Positions 18,180 to 28,989 of a stretch of 64,000 nt of DNA are shown in pieces. Source of the stretch: Dokdonella_A sp963834755 (GTDB lineage Bacteria; Pseudomonadota; Gammaproteobacteria; Xanthomonadales; Rhodanobacteraceae); contig CAWICQ010000012.1 of NCBI GenBank assembly GCA_963834755.1, positions 124,001-188,000 of the forward strand. The letters are read 5' to 3'. A program made the position numbers and the translations under genes. The notes under the pieces were generated by a model. It saw only the letters and a program-made list of their open reading frames with translations, ran no database searches and was not told the origin of the DNA. Every line of letters begins with the position of its first letter. Position 1 is the stretch's first letter.

Positions 18180-19604
18180 ATGAACGATTGGCCGAAAAAC
18201 GAATGGATGGACCAGTGGCAGGCATTGTCGCGCCAATACTGGAACGCCTGGCAGGACATGACGCGCGAGGCCGCCGGCTCGACCGCCGCGAACAATCCCG
18301 CCGGCGTGCCCTGGCACGAAGGCTTCGAGCAGTGGTCGCGCATGTTCGGCGGCGCGGGCAAGCAGAGCGAAACCGTCGAGCGCGTGCTCGCCAGCGCGCG
18401 CAGCTTCACCGCATTCGCGCAATCGATGATCGCGGCCGCGGCCAGCGGCGGCGGCGCGCCGAACTGGACCGAAGCGTTGCGCGATGGCTTCAAGATGCCG
18501 GGCGGCGCGAGTCTCTTCGGCAATCCAGTCGCGCAGGCGTTGCGCGAGATATCGGGACAAGGCGTCAAGAGTTTCGAGCAGATGATGCAGGGCCTCACGA
18601 CGCAGTTCGATCCCGCGCGCGAGGCAAAGAGCTGGCTGCGCGTGCCCGCGTTCGGTTTCCTGCGCGAGCATCAGGAGCACTATCAAAAGATGGCGGTGGC
18701 GCTGCTCGACTATCAGGAGCAGACCTCCCGCTACAACGCGCTCATCATGAAATCGAGTGTGCGCGGTTTCGAGTTGTTCGAAAGCAAACTCGCCGCGCGC
18801 GAGGAGCCGGGTCGTCAGATCGATTCGCTGCGCGCGCTCTACGATCTGTGGGTCGATGCGGCCGAGGAAGCGTACGCGGAGATCGCGCTGTCGCCGGAAT
18901 TCCGCGAAGTCTACGGCGCTCTGGTCAACGCGCAGATGCGCGTGCGCTCGCAGATCCAGCAGGAAGTCGAGCGCATCGCGACCGATTTCGGCATGCCGAC
19001 CCGCAGCGAGCTCGACAGCATCGGTCAGCGGCTGCACGACCTGCGCCGCGAGATGCGCGGCGCCGGCACTGGCGAATCGAGTGATCTCGCGCGTGAAGTG
19101 GCCGATCTGCGCCGGGAAGTAGCCGCGCTGAAGGCCGCGATGAATGCGAAATCCGCGCCGCCGCGCGAAACCCGTCCAGCGAGATCGGCCGTCGCCAAGG
19201 CGCCGACAGCGCGCAAGCGTGCGCGACCGGCGCGCCAGAACAAGCGCGCGCCACAGGTCGCCGCGCTGCGCGCGGGTGTGCAGGAATCGGTGAGCATACC
19301 GTCGAGCGAGCCGAAATCACCCCCGCCTGCGCGCGTACGCGCGCAGGTGACCGCGGCTCGCGCACGAGCGCAGGCGCGCGCCGCCGTGCATGGCCAAAGA
19401 CCGACCTCGCCGCCGCGCAACAAGAAGAGTGTGGCCAAGGTCGCGCACACGCCGAGCCGTGTCGGCCATCCGGTCGCAAGCTTCGCGCAACGCATGGCCC
19501 AGTTCGCGCAGGCCGCGCGGTCGACGCGTTCGGCAAGCTCCGCCATTACCTTGCACGCCACGCGCTCGAACGGCGCTCGCCATTCACATCGCGGAGAGCG
19601 CTGA
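18180..19604 (+). CDS. phaE: Class III PHA synthase subunit PhaE with long basic tail
   Basis: PhaE, 474 residues, partners PhaC to form the class III polyhydroxyalkanoate synthase. The core (about 1-325) has the expected Trp-rich start, a FGFLREHQEHYQKM region and C-terminal helices with a coiled coil (LAREVADLRREVAALKAAM). Beyond residue 325 comes about 150 residues dominated by Ala, Arg, Pro, Lys and Gln (such as ARKRARPARQNKRAP), absent from typical 330-370-residue PhaE. GAGGA lies upstream of the ATG. phaC starts 3 bases after the stop. The tail stays in the GC-biased coding frame, so it looks genuine. Confidence 0.9.
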   Translation: MNDWPKNEWMDQWQALSRQYWNAWQDMTREAAGSTAANNPAGVPWHEGFEQWSRMFGGAGKQSETVERVLASARSFTAFAQSMIAAAASGGGAPNWTEALRDGFKMPGGASLFGNPVAQALREISGQGVKSFEQMMQGLTTQFDPAREAKSWLRVPAFGFLREHQEHYQKMAVALLDYQEQTSRYNALIMKSSVRGFELFESKLAAREEPGRQIDSLRALYDLWVDAAEEAYAEIALSPEFREVYGALVNAQMRVRSQIQQEVERIATDFGMPTRSELDSIGQRLHDLRREMRGAGTGESSDLAREVADLRREVAALKAAMNAKSAPPRETRPARSAVAKAPTARKRARPARQNKRAPQVAALRAGVQESVSIPSSEPKSPPPARVRAQVTAARARAQARAAVHGQRPTSPPRNKKSVAKVAHTPSRVGHPVASFAQRMAQFAQAARSTRSASSAITLHATRSNGARHSHRGER

Positions 19605-19607
19605 GCC

Positions 19608-20675
19608 ATGCAACCCGTGAAGATCGAACCCGCGAAGGCGCTCGACGAAGCGCTCAAGATGCAGCGAAAGCTCGCCGCCGGCATGAAGACGCTGCGCGAG
19701 CTCGACGATGTCGGCTACGGCGCGACGGACAAGGAAGCGATCTATCGCGAGGACAAGCTCGTCGTCTATCGATTCAAGGGCGCGCGACGACCGACGGCGA
19801 AAGTGCCGATCCTGATCGTCTACGCGCTGGTCAACCGGCCCTACATGGTCGATTTACAGAGCGACCGCTCGCTGGTCTGCAATCTGCTCGCGCAGGGCGA
19901 AGACGTTTACCTGATCGACTGGGGCTATCCGGATCGCGCCGATCGCTGGCTGACGCTCGACGATTACATCAACGGCTACATCGCGCGCAGCGTCGACGCG
20001 GTCGCAAAGAACGCTGGCGTCGACAAGATCAATCTGCTCGGCATCTGCCAGGGCGGCGCGTTTTCGCTGTGTTACGCCGCGATGCATCGGGACAAGGTCA
20101 AGAACCTGATCACGATGGTCACTCCGGTCGATTTCCACACGCCCGACAACATGCTGTCGCACTGGATGCGTGGCGTCGATGCGGATCTTTTCGTCGATAC
20201 GCTCGGCAACGTGCCGGCCGATCTGATGAACTGGTGCTATCTCACGCTCAAGCCGGTGCGTCTCAACCAGCAGAAATACATCGGCCTCGTCGACATTCTC
20301 GACGACAAGACCGAGCTCGAAAATTTCCTGCGCATGGAGAAATGGATCTTCGACTCGCCCGACCAGGCCGGCGAAGCGTTCCGCCAGTTCATCAAGGATT
20401 TCTATCAGGGCAACAAGCTCGTCGAAGGCGGCCTTCGCATCGGCAATCGCGAAGTCGACCTCGCCAAGATCACGGTGCCGGTGCTCAACATCTTCGCCGA
20501 GCAGGATCATCTGGTACCGCCGTCATCGTCGCGCGTGCTCGGCGAGCACATCGGCACGAAGGACTACACGCAACTCGCGTTCAAGGGCGGCCATATCGGC
20601 ATCTACGTGTCGGGCCGTGCGCAACGCGAAGTGCCGCCGGCGATTCACAACTGGCTGGCGAAGCGGGCCGACTGA
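19608..20675 (+). CDS. phaC: Class III poly(3-hydroxyalkanoate) synthase catalytic subunit
   Basis: PhaC, 355 residues, the usual length for class III. It polymerises short-chain 3-hydroxyacyl-CoA into storage granules. The lipase-like box GICQGG holds the nucleophile Cys147. The general base Asp lies in FAEQDHLVPP and the His in FKGGHIG. WGYPDRADRWLTLDDYINGYI is typical of the class. It forms an operon with phaE (3-base gap). No phasin, phaA or phaB gene is in the window. Confidence 0.96.
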   Translation: MQPVKIEPAKALDEALKMQRKLAAGMKTLRELDDVGYGATDKEAIYREDKLVVYRFKGARRPTAKVPILIVYALVNRPYMVDLQSDRSLVCNLLAQGEDVYLIDWGYPDRADRWLTLDDYINGYIARSVDAVAKNAGVDKINLLGICQGGAFSLCYAAMHRDKVKNLITMVTPVDFHTPDNMLSHWMRGVDADLFVDTLGNVPADLMNWCYLTLKPVRLNQQKYIGLVDILDDKTELENFLRMEKWIFDSPDQAGEAFRQFIKDFYQGNKLVEGGLRIGNREVDLAKITVPVLNIFAEQDHLVPPSSSRVLGEHIGTKDYTQLAFKGGHIGIYVSGRAQREVPPAIHNWLAKRAD

Positions 20676-20682
20676 TTTATTC

Positions 20683-20811
20683 GCCTCTCCCGCTTGCGGG
20701 AGAGGCCGCCCGTGGGGCGGGCGAGGAAATCGGAGGGAAGCGCTCCGCTTTGTTCCGGCAACGCGAACCACGCGTGCCCTCACCCTCCGCTCTCGCGCAA
20801 GCGGGAGAGGG
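20683..20811. repeat. Pair of family A palindromes
   Basis: A perfect copy (20683-20706, 11-bp arms GCCTCTCCCGC and GCGGGAGAGGC around TT) and an imperfect copy in opposite polarity (20783-20811), about 75 bases apart, fill the gap after phaC. The two-copy arrangement resembles the double-hairpin form of bacterial REP doublets. Confidence 0.75.
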
Positions 20812-20855
20812 CAGAGCGGCTAGAATATGCGCGTCCCTTCCGTGGCGCGCCCGTC

Positions 20856-21182
20856 ATGAACGAAGTCCTGATTACGCTCCACCACGTCACGATCACGCCG
20901 TGGAAACTGGTCGGATACCTCGGCGTATTCCTGTTCACGAGCCGCTGGTTCGTCCAGCTCTATGCGACCAAGAAACTGCGCCGCGTGCATATGCCGCAAG
21001 CGTTCTGGTGGCTGTCGGTCGCCGGCAGCGTCTTGCTCGTCAGCTACTTCACGTTCGGCAAGAACGATTCGGTCGGCGTCCTTTCCAACCTGTTTCCGGC
21101 GTTTGTTTCGGTCTACAACCTCGCGGTCGACCTGCGCCACCGCCGCGACCACGCGCTGGATCGCCAGGCGAACGCGAGCTGA
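20856..21182 (+). CDS. Lipid A biosynthesis N-terminal (LAB_N) domain membrane protein
   Basis: A 108-residue membrane protein consisting only of the LAB_N domain, which is fused to lipid-A-disaccharide synthase in some bacteria and free-standing in others. Three hydrophobic segments are visible (about 15-32, 46-63, 72-90), with the family motif GVFLFTSRWFVQLYATKK and PQAFWWLSVAGS. It is expected in the inner membrane; the role in lipid A or glycan transfer is inferred from the family. The ATG at 20856 is chosen by domain alignment; there is no good Shine-Dalgarno sequence. Confidence 0.85.
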   Translation: MNEVLITLHHVTITPWKLVGYLGVFLFTSRWFVQLYATKKLRRVHMPQAFWWLSVAGSVLLVSYFTFGKNDSVGVLSNLFPAFVSVYNLAVDLRHRRDHALDRQANAS

Positions 21183-21339
21183 AACGATCGAATTCCCGGC
21201 GACGCACGCGTTCCAGCAGCCCCTGCGCACCTCCGGGAGCTGCGAAAGTCAGCCTCGCGGTCGTTTCTGGCGCCAACGGCTCCGGTAGTGCCAGAATCGA
21301 GCGGCCGGGACCACGCCCGGTCTTCTTGGGAGGGGAAAA

Positions 21340-21585
21340 ATGGACAATCGCAGCGCGCCGGTGATTTCGCTTGGCGAGTGGATCATCACCTTCATCGTCC
21401 TCGCGATTCCGCTGGTCAACATCATCATGCTGTTCGTCTGGGGATTCTCGAGCAGCACGAATCCGAGCAAGCAGAATTTCTGCCGGGCGACACTGATCGT
21501 CTATCTGGTCTGTTTCGTGCTCTTCTTCCTGTTCGGCGGTATGGCGTTCCTCGGTGCCATGCGCGGTATGCCGCAGCCGACGTAA
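21340..21585 (+). CDS. Small two-helix membrane protein
   Basis: An 81-residue protein with two hydrophobic helices (about 12-36 and 49-72) joined by a polar loop, SSSTNPSKQNFCRA. This layout, including VNIIMLFVWGF and NPSK-NF, recurs in small membrane proteins of unknown function in many bacteria. GGGAGGGG precedes the ATG by four bases, and a strong terminator follows, so it is probably transcribed alone. Confidence 0.75.
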   Translation: MDNRSAPVISLGEWIITFIVLAIPLVNIIMLFVWGFSSSTNPSKQNFCRATLIVYLVCFVLFFLFGGMAFLGAMRGMPQPT

Positions 21586-21608
21586 CGCAGAAAGCGTTCG
21601 CGATATGA

Positions 21609-21645
21609 GAACAGGGTGGGCTTCTGGCCCACCCTGTTCGTTTGT
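21609..21645 (+). terminator. Intrinsic terminator after the small membrane protein gene
   Basis: A perfect 13-bp stem, GAACAGGGTGGGC (21609-21621) with GCCCACCCTGTTC (21627-21639), loop TTCTG, followed by GTTTGT. It lies between convergent genes and could also serve the metH transcript from the other side. Confidence 0.88.
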
Positions 21646-21710
21646 GTCCATGTCGTTTTCAGATTGGCGCGCAACGGAGTCCGAAGCCGAAGGCTCGCAC
21701 GCCTCATTTT

Positions 21711-24485
<2,775 letters not shown>

Positions 24486-24498
24486 GACGCGGCTTCAG

Positions 24499-24640
24499 CC
24501 CTTCTCCCCTTGCGGGAGAAGGGAGGGGATGAAGGGTTCGCACGCGCAGCGGGCGTGCTCGGTATTGTTGTGGCCAAGACCGATGGCGCCTTCGGCGCCT
24601 ACCCCCCGTCCCCGCCTTCCCCCGCAAGGGCGGAAGGGGT
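24499..24640. repeat. Two diverged family A palindromes between the metH halves
   Basis: A clear copy (24499-24523, 10-bp arms CCCTTCTCCC and GGGAGAAGGG) and a weaker one (about 24607-24640, GCCTTCC against GGAAGG) occupy the 194-base gap between the two metH genes. No cobalamin riboswitch is recognisable here. The hairpins may affect how much of the transcript reaches the second gene. Confidence 0.65.
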
Positions 24641-24679
24641 GGGTTGCAGGGTCGGGGGACGTGGTTGCGCCTGTGAAAA

Positions 24680-25774
24680 TCATGCCGCTTCGCTGATCGC
24701 GGAAGGCAACGCACGCGGTGCGACGTCGCGTACTGCGTCGGCGATCGCTTTGATGTGCGCCGGTGTGGTTCCGCAGCAGCCGCCGACGAGATTCACGATG
24801 CCGGCGCGCGCGAACTCGCCGATGATGCCGGCCATGTGCTCGGGCGTTTCGTCGTATTCGCCGAACGCGTTGGGCAATCCCGCGTTCGGATGCGCGCTGA
24901 CGTAACAGTCCGCGATCTGCGCGAGCACATCCACGTACTGACGCAGCTCGGCCGCGCCGAGTGCACAGTTGAGACCGATCGAGAGCGGCCGCGCGTGGTG
25001 CATCGAGGCATAGAACGCTTCGGCCGTCTGGCCTGACAGCGTGCGTCCGGAAAGATCGGTGATCGTGCCGGAAATCATTACCGGCAGACGTGCGCCGCGC
25101 GCTTCGAACAATTCGTCGATCGCGTACAGCGCAGCCTTTGCATTCAAGGTATCGAAGATCGTTTCGACCATGATCGCGTCCGCGCCGCCATCGACGAGGC
25201 CTTCGGCGGCTTCGCGATAGGTTGCGCGGAGCTCATCGAAGCTCGTGTTGCGGAAACCCGAATCATTGACGTCCGGACTGATCGACGCCGTGCGGCTGGT
25301 CGGCCCGAGCACGCCGATGACGAAGCGCGGCTTTTCGGGCGTTTTCGCTTGTGCCGCGTCGCACGCGGCGCGTGCGAGGCGCGCGCCATCGCGGTTGAGC
25401 TCGTACACGAGATGCTCAAGCCGATAGTCGGCCTGGCTGACCGCGGTCGCGTTGAACGTGTTCGTTTCGACGAGATCCGCGCCGGCATCGAGATACGCCG
25501 AGTGGATCGCCGCGATCACGTCGGGTCGCGTCAGCGTCAACAGATCGTTGTTGCCCTTGAGATCGATACCGGGATGGGTTTTTGCATCGCGCTCGGGTTC
25601 GTGATGACGATCGAAGCCGTCGGCAAAGCGAGTGCCGCGGTAGTCGTGCTCGTCGAGACGATAACTCTGCACCATCGTGCCCATCGCGCCGTCGATGACG
25701 AGGATGCGGTGCGTCAGCTGATCGAGCAGCGCCTCGGCCCGCTCGGGATGCAGCCAGGGAAGTTGGATGCTCAT
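24680..25774 (-). CDS. metH: Methionine synthase, N-terminal homocysteine S-methyltransferase domain
   Basis: A 364-residue protein equal to the first barrel of MetH, which binds zinc and homocysteine. The zinc cysteines are Cys270 (IGLNCALG) and Cys333/Cys334 (GGCCGTTP). IDGAMGTM at 27-34 and VETNTFNAT are typical. GAGGAAACC precedes the ATG, which overlaps the stop of the upstream regulator gene by 4 bases, so translation is coupled. It needs the C-terminal protein, encoded 194 bases downstream, for activity. Confidence 0.95.
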   Translation of the reverse strand: MSIQLPWLHPERAEALLDQLTHRILVIDGAMGTMVQSYRLDEHDYRGTRFADGFDRHHEPERDAKTHPGIDLKGNNDLLTLTRPDVIAAIHSAYLDAGADLVETNTFNATAVSQADYRLEHLVYELNRDGARLARAACDAAQAKTPEKPRFVIGVLGPTSRTASISPDVNDSGFRNTSFDELRATYREAAEGLVDGGADAIMVETIFDTLNAKAALYAIDELFEARGARLPVMISGTITDLSGRTLSGQTAEAFYASMHHARPLSIGLNCALGAAELRQYVDVLAQIADCYVSAHPNAGLPNAFGEYDETPEHMAGIIGEFARAGIVNLVGGCCGTTPAHIKAIADAVRDVAPRALPSAISEAA

Positions 25775-26701
25775 GGTTTCCTCGCGAAGAGACTCAATAC
25801 TTCGAAATGCGGCGGCCTGCGTTCGCGCGTCAGCCGCTCGCAGGCGACGACGTCGAGCTTGGCCGCCCGTGCCAGCTCGCGCAGCTCTTCGGGTTTGAAG
25901 CCGAGATTGCGATGATCGAACGGCTCGACCGCGGAGCGGTGCGCGTGCCGGCCGAGCGTGACCGCCAACAGCCGCCCGCCGCGACGCAACACGCGCGCGG
26001 CCTCCGCGATCGCCATCGCCGGCTCCTCGCTGTAGGTGAGGGCGTGCATCAGCAAAACCAGGTCGAAACTCTTCGCCGGAAACTCGAGCGCGTGCATGTC
26101 GCCGACGCGCACTTCGACGTTGGCGAATGATTTGAGGCGCACGCGCGCCGCGTCGACGACGCGCTCGCTCGCATCCACGCAGACGATCGAATGCGCACGC
26201 GGCGCCAGCAGCTCGGCCAGCACGCCATCGCCCGAGGCGATGTCGAGCACGTCGCCGGTCTCGACCAGTTGCGTCATGCCGCGCGCGAGCGCTTCCCAGG
26301 TGCGACCGGGCGAGTAGTGCCGTTCCATGTCGCCGGCGACCGTATCGGCCCAGCCTTCGGCGCGCGCGCGTTTGGCGAGCACGGACGGCAGCCGCGATTC
26401 GTCGTCGCCGAAGCAGCGCATCGTCGACGCTTTCCTTGAGCGCGAGCAGCAGCGCGTTTTCCTCGGGATCGATGTCGCTGTTGTAGCGGTAGTACGACGA
26501 CACGCCGGAGCGGCGATCGCGCACCAGTCCGGCTTCCTTGAGCTTGGCCAGATGCGTCGACACGCGCGGCTGCGCGAGCCGCAGCACGGCCGAAAGCTCG
26601 GCGACGGTCAGCTCCTCGCGTTCGAGCAGCGCGAGCAGGCGCACGCGCGTCGGATCGGACAACAGGCGCAGCAGCGCGGAAGTGGCGGCGAGATCAAGCA
26701 T
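25771..26701 (-). pseudogene. ArsR-family regulator fused to a methyltransferase domain (SahR-like), apparent frameshift
   Basis: The first 80 residues are an ArsR winged helix (LLRLLSDPTRVRLLALLE, QPRVSTHLAKLKEAGLV). The rest is a class I methyltransferase domain (VLDIASGDGVLAELL, DMHALEFP, HALTYSEEP). They lie in different frames; deleting one base near 26407 joins DDALLR to DDESRLPSVLAKRAR and gives 309 residues. ArsR-methyltransferase fusions next to metH match the SahR type, which senses S-adenosylhomocysteine and controls the methionine cycle; the assignment rests on architecture and context. Arsenic cysteines typical of ArsR are not seen. The stop overlaps the metH start. Confidence 0.82.
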
Positions 26702-26708
26702 GTATCCC

Positions 26709-26730
26709 TTTATCTTGATCGAAAGATAAA
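26709..26730 (-). promoter_or_regulatory. Probable operator of the ArsR-metH operon
   Basis: A perfect inverted repeat, TTTATCTT (26709-26716), spacer GATCGA, AAGATAAA (26723-26730), lies 7 bases upstream of the regulator's start codon and overlaps its ribosome-binding region (AAAGGG). The AT-rich palindrome in a GC-rich genome, and its position before a self-linked ArsR gene, suggest autoregulation of the whole metH operon. The gene upstream is divergent and could share control. Confidence 0.7.
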
Positions 26731-26798
26731 TGTAAGCGTAACGGCGCGCCGGGCTGCGGTCAACGTTTGCGCGCGTGCGCTGTCGAATCAGGCTCGGT

Positions 26799-27605
26799 AT
26801 GCTCCGCGCCCTTCCATCCGCTGCGTCCTCCGATTTGCGCCTTTCACTTCTGTCGATCCTGCTGTTTGCGTTTCTTTCCGAGCCTGCAGGCGCGGTCGAG
26901 AACGCCGAGCTTGGGCGCTACTGGACGTCCGACGCGCAGCACGTGCCGTATCGCGCGATCGAAACGCCGGGTCGGCGCAACGGCGAGAAGTTGCCGCTGA
27001 TCGTCTTCCTGCACGGCGACTGGCAGGACGGCACCGACAACGAATCGCAGCTCGCCGGTTATGGCAACGGTTCGATGGAGCTCATCGACGCTGCGATCGA
27101 TGGCGGCGTGCCGCTGGTCTACGCCGCGCCGCAGACGACCGGCGCGTATTGGCCACCCGCGCGCATCGCGGCCGTCGTGCGCGATGCGCTCGCGCGTTGG
27201 CCGATCGATCCGCGGCGCGTGATCCTCACCGGCATTTCAGATGGCGGCACCGGCGTCTGGGACGCGCTCAAGACCTGGCCGCAATGTTTTGCCGCGGGCG
27301 TGCCGATGTCGGGCATGACCGAGCTCGCCGGTCTTGCGCCGATCCGCGATGTGCCGCAGTGGATATTCCACGGCGAGAAAGACAACGACACCAACATCGA
27401 AACCGGCTACGGCGGCGCGATGGTCGGTTCGCGCGCGGTCGTGCGCGCGCTGCGCGAGATGGGCGGCGCGCCACGCTACACCGAGTATCCGAACGAGCAG
27501 CATGTGATCTGGCATCGCGCCTATGGCGAGCCCGCGCTGTTGCCGTGGATGCTCGATCAGCGCGTGCGCGGAGCGGCGTGCGATTTCGCCGAGCCGGCGC
27601 GCTGA
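26799..27605 (+). CDS. Exported carboxylesterase (CE1/feruloyl esterase-like alpha/beta hydrolase)
   Basis: A 268-residue secreted hydrolase. A signal peptide (LRLSLLSILLFAFLSEPAGA) is followed by LPLIVFLHGDW with the oxyanion HG, the nucleophile in GISDGG, Asp in FHGEKDND and His in NEQHVIWH. This is the CE1/phospholipase-carboxylesterase layout used by acetyl- and feruloyl-esterases and by extracellular PHB depolymerase relatives. The substrate is not determinable. A start 24 bases earlier is possible; neither has a strong Shine-Dalgarno sequence. It is divergent from the metH operon. Confidence 0.75.
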   Translation: MLRALPSAASSDLRLSLLSILLFAFLSEPAGAVENAELGRYWTSDAQHVPYRAIETPGRRNGEKLPLIVFLHGDWQDGTDNESQLAGYGNGSMELIDAAIDGGVPLVYAAPQTTGAYWPPARIAAVVRDALARWPIDPRRVILTGISDGGTGVWDALKTWPQCFAAGVPMSGMTELAGLAPIRDVPQWIFHGEKDNDTNIETGYGGAMVGSRAVVRALREMGGAPRYTEYPNEQHVIWHRAYGEPALLPWMLDQRVRGAACDFAEPAR

Positions 27606-27683
27606 TACGCCATAGATACGCGCCGAGACGTGTCCGCACGCTGAAACCGCGGAACCGGTAAAATCTCGCCTTTCAAACCCTCA

Positions 27684-27763
27684 CCGTCGTCCCGGCGAAA
27701 GCCGGGACCCATTTTGATCTTGCGTCAAAAGCAAATGGATCCCGGCTTTCGCCGGGACGACGG
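27684..27763. repeat. Family B inverted-pair repeat, copy 1
   Basis: The unit CGTCCCGGCGAAAGCCGGGA occurs at 27684-27713 and, inverted, at 27733-27763. Each arm is itself a hairpin (CCCGGC-GAAA-GCCGGG). The two face each other across about 20 bases, flanked by CATTT and AAATG. It lies 30 bases upstream of the acyl-CoA dehydrogenase start. Other copies are at 31665, 50027 and 54808. Confidence 0.82.
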
Positions 27764-27795
27764 TAGCTTGGGTTCGCGCTATTCGAGGAGCCGCC

Positions 27796-28956
27796 ATGGA
27801 TTTCCGCTACACCGAAGACCAGCTGACGATCCAGTCGATCGCGCGCGATTTCGCGCAGAAGCGCATCGCGCCGGTCGCGGCCGAGTTCGACAAGTCCGGC
27901 GAATTTCCGCTCGACAACATCCGCGAAATGGGCCACCTCGGCCTGATGGGCATCGAAGTGCCGCACGAATACGGCGGCGCGGGTCTCGATCCCGTCGCCT
28001 ACGCGCTCGCGATGATCGAAATCGCGGCGGCGGACTGCGCGCATTCGACGATCATGTCGGTCAACAATTCGCTGTACTGCAACGGCATCCTGAAATATGG
28101 CACCGAGGAGCAGAAACAGAAATACGTACGCGCGGTCGCCTCGGGCGAAGCGATCGGCGCGTACGCGCTGACCGAACCGCAGTCCGGCTCCGACGCATCC
28201 GCGATGCACACGCGAGCGACCAGGAATGCCGACGGCGACTACGTCATCAATGGCAAGAAAAGCTGGATCACCTCGGGACCGGTCGCGAAATACATCGTGC
28301 TGTTCGCGATCACCACGCCCGGCATCGGCGCAAAAGGCGTGTCCGCGTTTCTGGTCGACACGGCGCGCGCGGGTTTCCATGCCGGCAAGACCGAACCGAA
28401 GCTCGGCATCCGCGCATCGGCAACGTGCGAGATCGAATTCTCCGACTACGTCTGCCCGGCAGCGGACATGCTCGGACCCGAAGGAAAAGGATTCGCGATC
28501 GCGATGGGCGTGCTCGACGCTGGGCGCATCGGCATCGCATCGCAGGCCGTCGGCCTCTCGCGCGCGGCGTACGACGCCAGCGTGGTGTGGACACGCGAGC
28601 GCAAGGCGTTCGGCCATCCGATCGGCTCGTTCCAGATGATCCAGGCCAAGATCGCCGACATGAAATGCCGCCTCGACGCGGCGACGCTGCTGACGCTGCG
28701 CGCCGCCTTCATGAAAGGCGAGACGGAAAAGAACGGCGGCCGCTTCAGCACCGAGGCTTCGGTCGCCAAGCTATTCGCATCCGAAGCGGCGATGTGGATC
28801 ACGCACCAGGCCGTGCAGATCCATGGCGGCATGGGCTATTCGAAGGAAATGCCGCTAGAGCGTTACTTCCGCGACGCGAAGATCACCGAGATCTACGAGG
28901 GCACGAGCGAGATTCAGCGCCTTGTTATTGCGCGCAATGAGACGGGCGTGCGCTGA
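27796..28956 (+). CDS. Acyl-CoA dehydrogenase (short/branched-chain type)
   Basis: A 386-residue FAD-dependent acyl-CoA dehydrogenase catalysing alpha,beta-desaturation of acyl-CoA, with electrons passed to ETF. FAD/substrate motifs AYALTEPQSGSDA and SWITSGPVAKYIVL are present. The catalytic base is the Glu in TEIYEGTSEIQR, and QIHGGMGY marks the C-terminal helical domain. It resembles butyryl- or short-branched-chain dehydrogenases. GAGGAG precedes the ATG. No electron-transfer or enoyl-CoA hydratase genes are adjacent; it stands alone after a family B repeat. Confidence 0.92.
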   Translation: MDFRYTEDQLTIQSIARDFAQKRIAPVAAEFDKSGEFPLDNIREMGHLGLMGIEVPHEYGGAGLDPVAYALAMIEIAAADCAHSTIMSVNNSLYCNGILKYGTEEQKQKYVRAVASGEAIGAYALTEPQSGSDASAMHTRATRNADGDYVINGKKSWITSGPVAKYIVLFAITTPGIGAKGVSAFLVDTARAGFHAGKTEPKLGIRASATCEIEFSDYVCPAADMLGPEGKGFAIAMGVLDAGRIGIASQAVGLSRAAYDASVVWTRERKAFGHPIGSFQMIQAKIADMKCRLDAATLLTLRAAFMKGETEKNGGRFSTEASVAKLFASEAAMWITHQAVQIHGGMGYSKEMPLERYFRDAKITEIYEGTSEIQRLVIARNETGVR

Positions 28957-28989
28957 AGTTCTCGTCGTCGCGTGGACGATCGGACACGC

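Noticed and set aside
24486..24679. Cobalamin riboswitch between the metH halves
   Set aside because: The gap is filled by two family A-like hairpins. I could not find a B12-box-like conserved core or enough room for the riboswitch fold.
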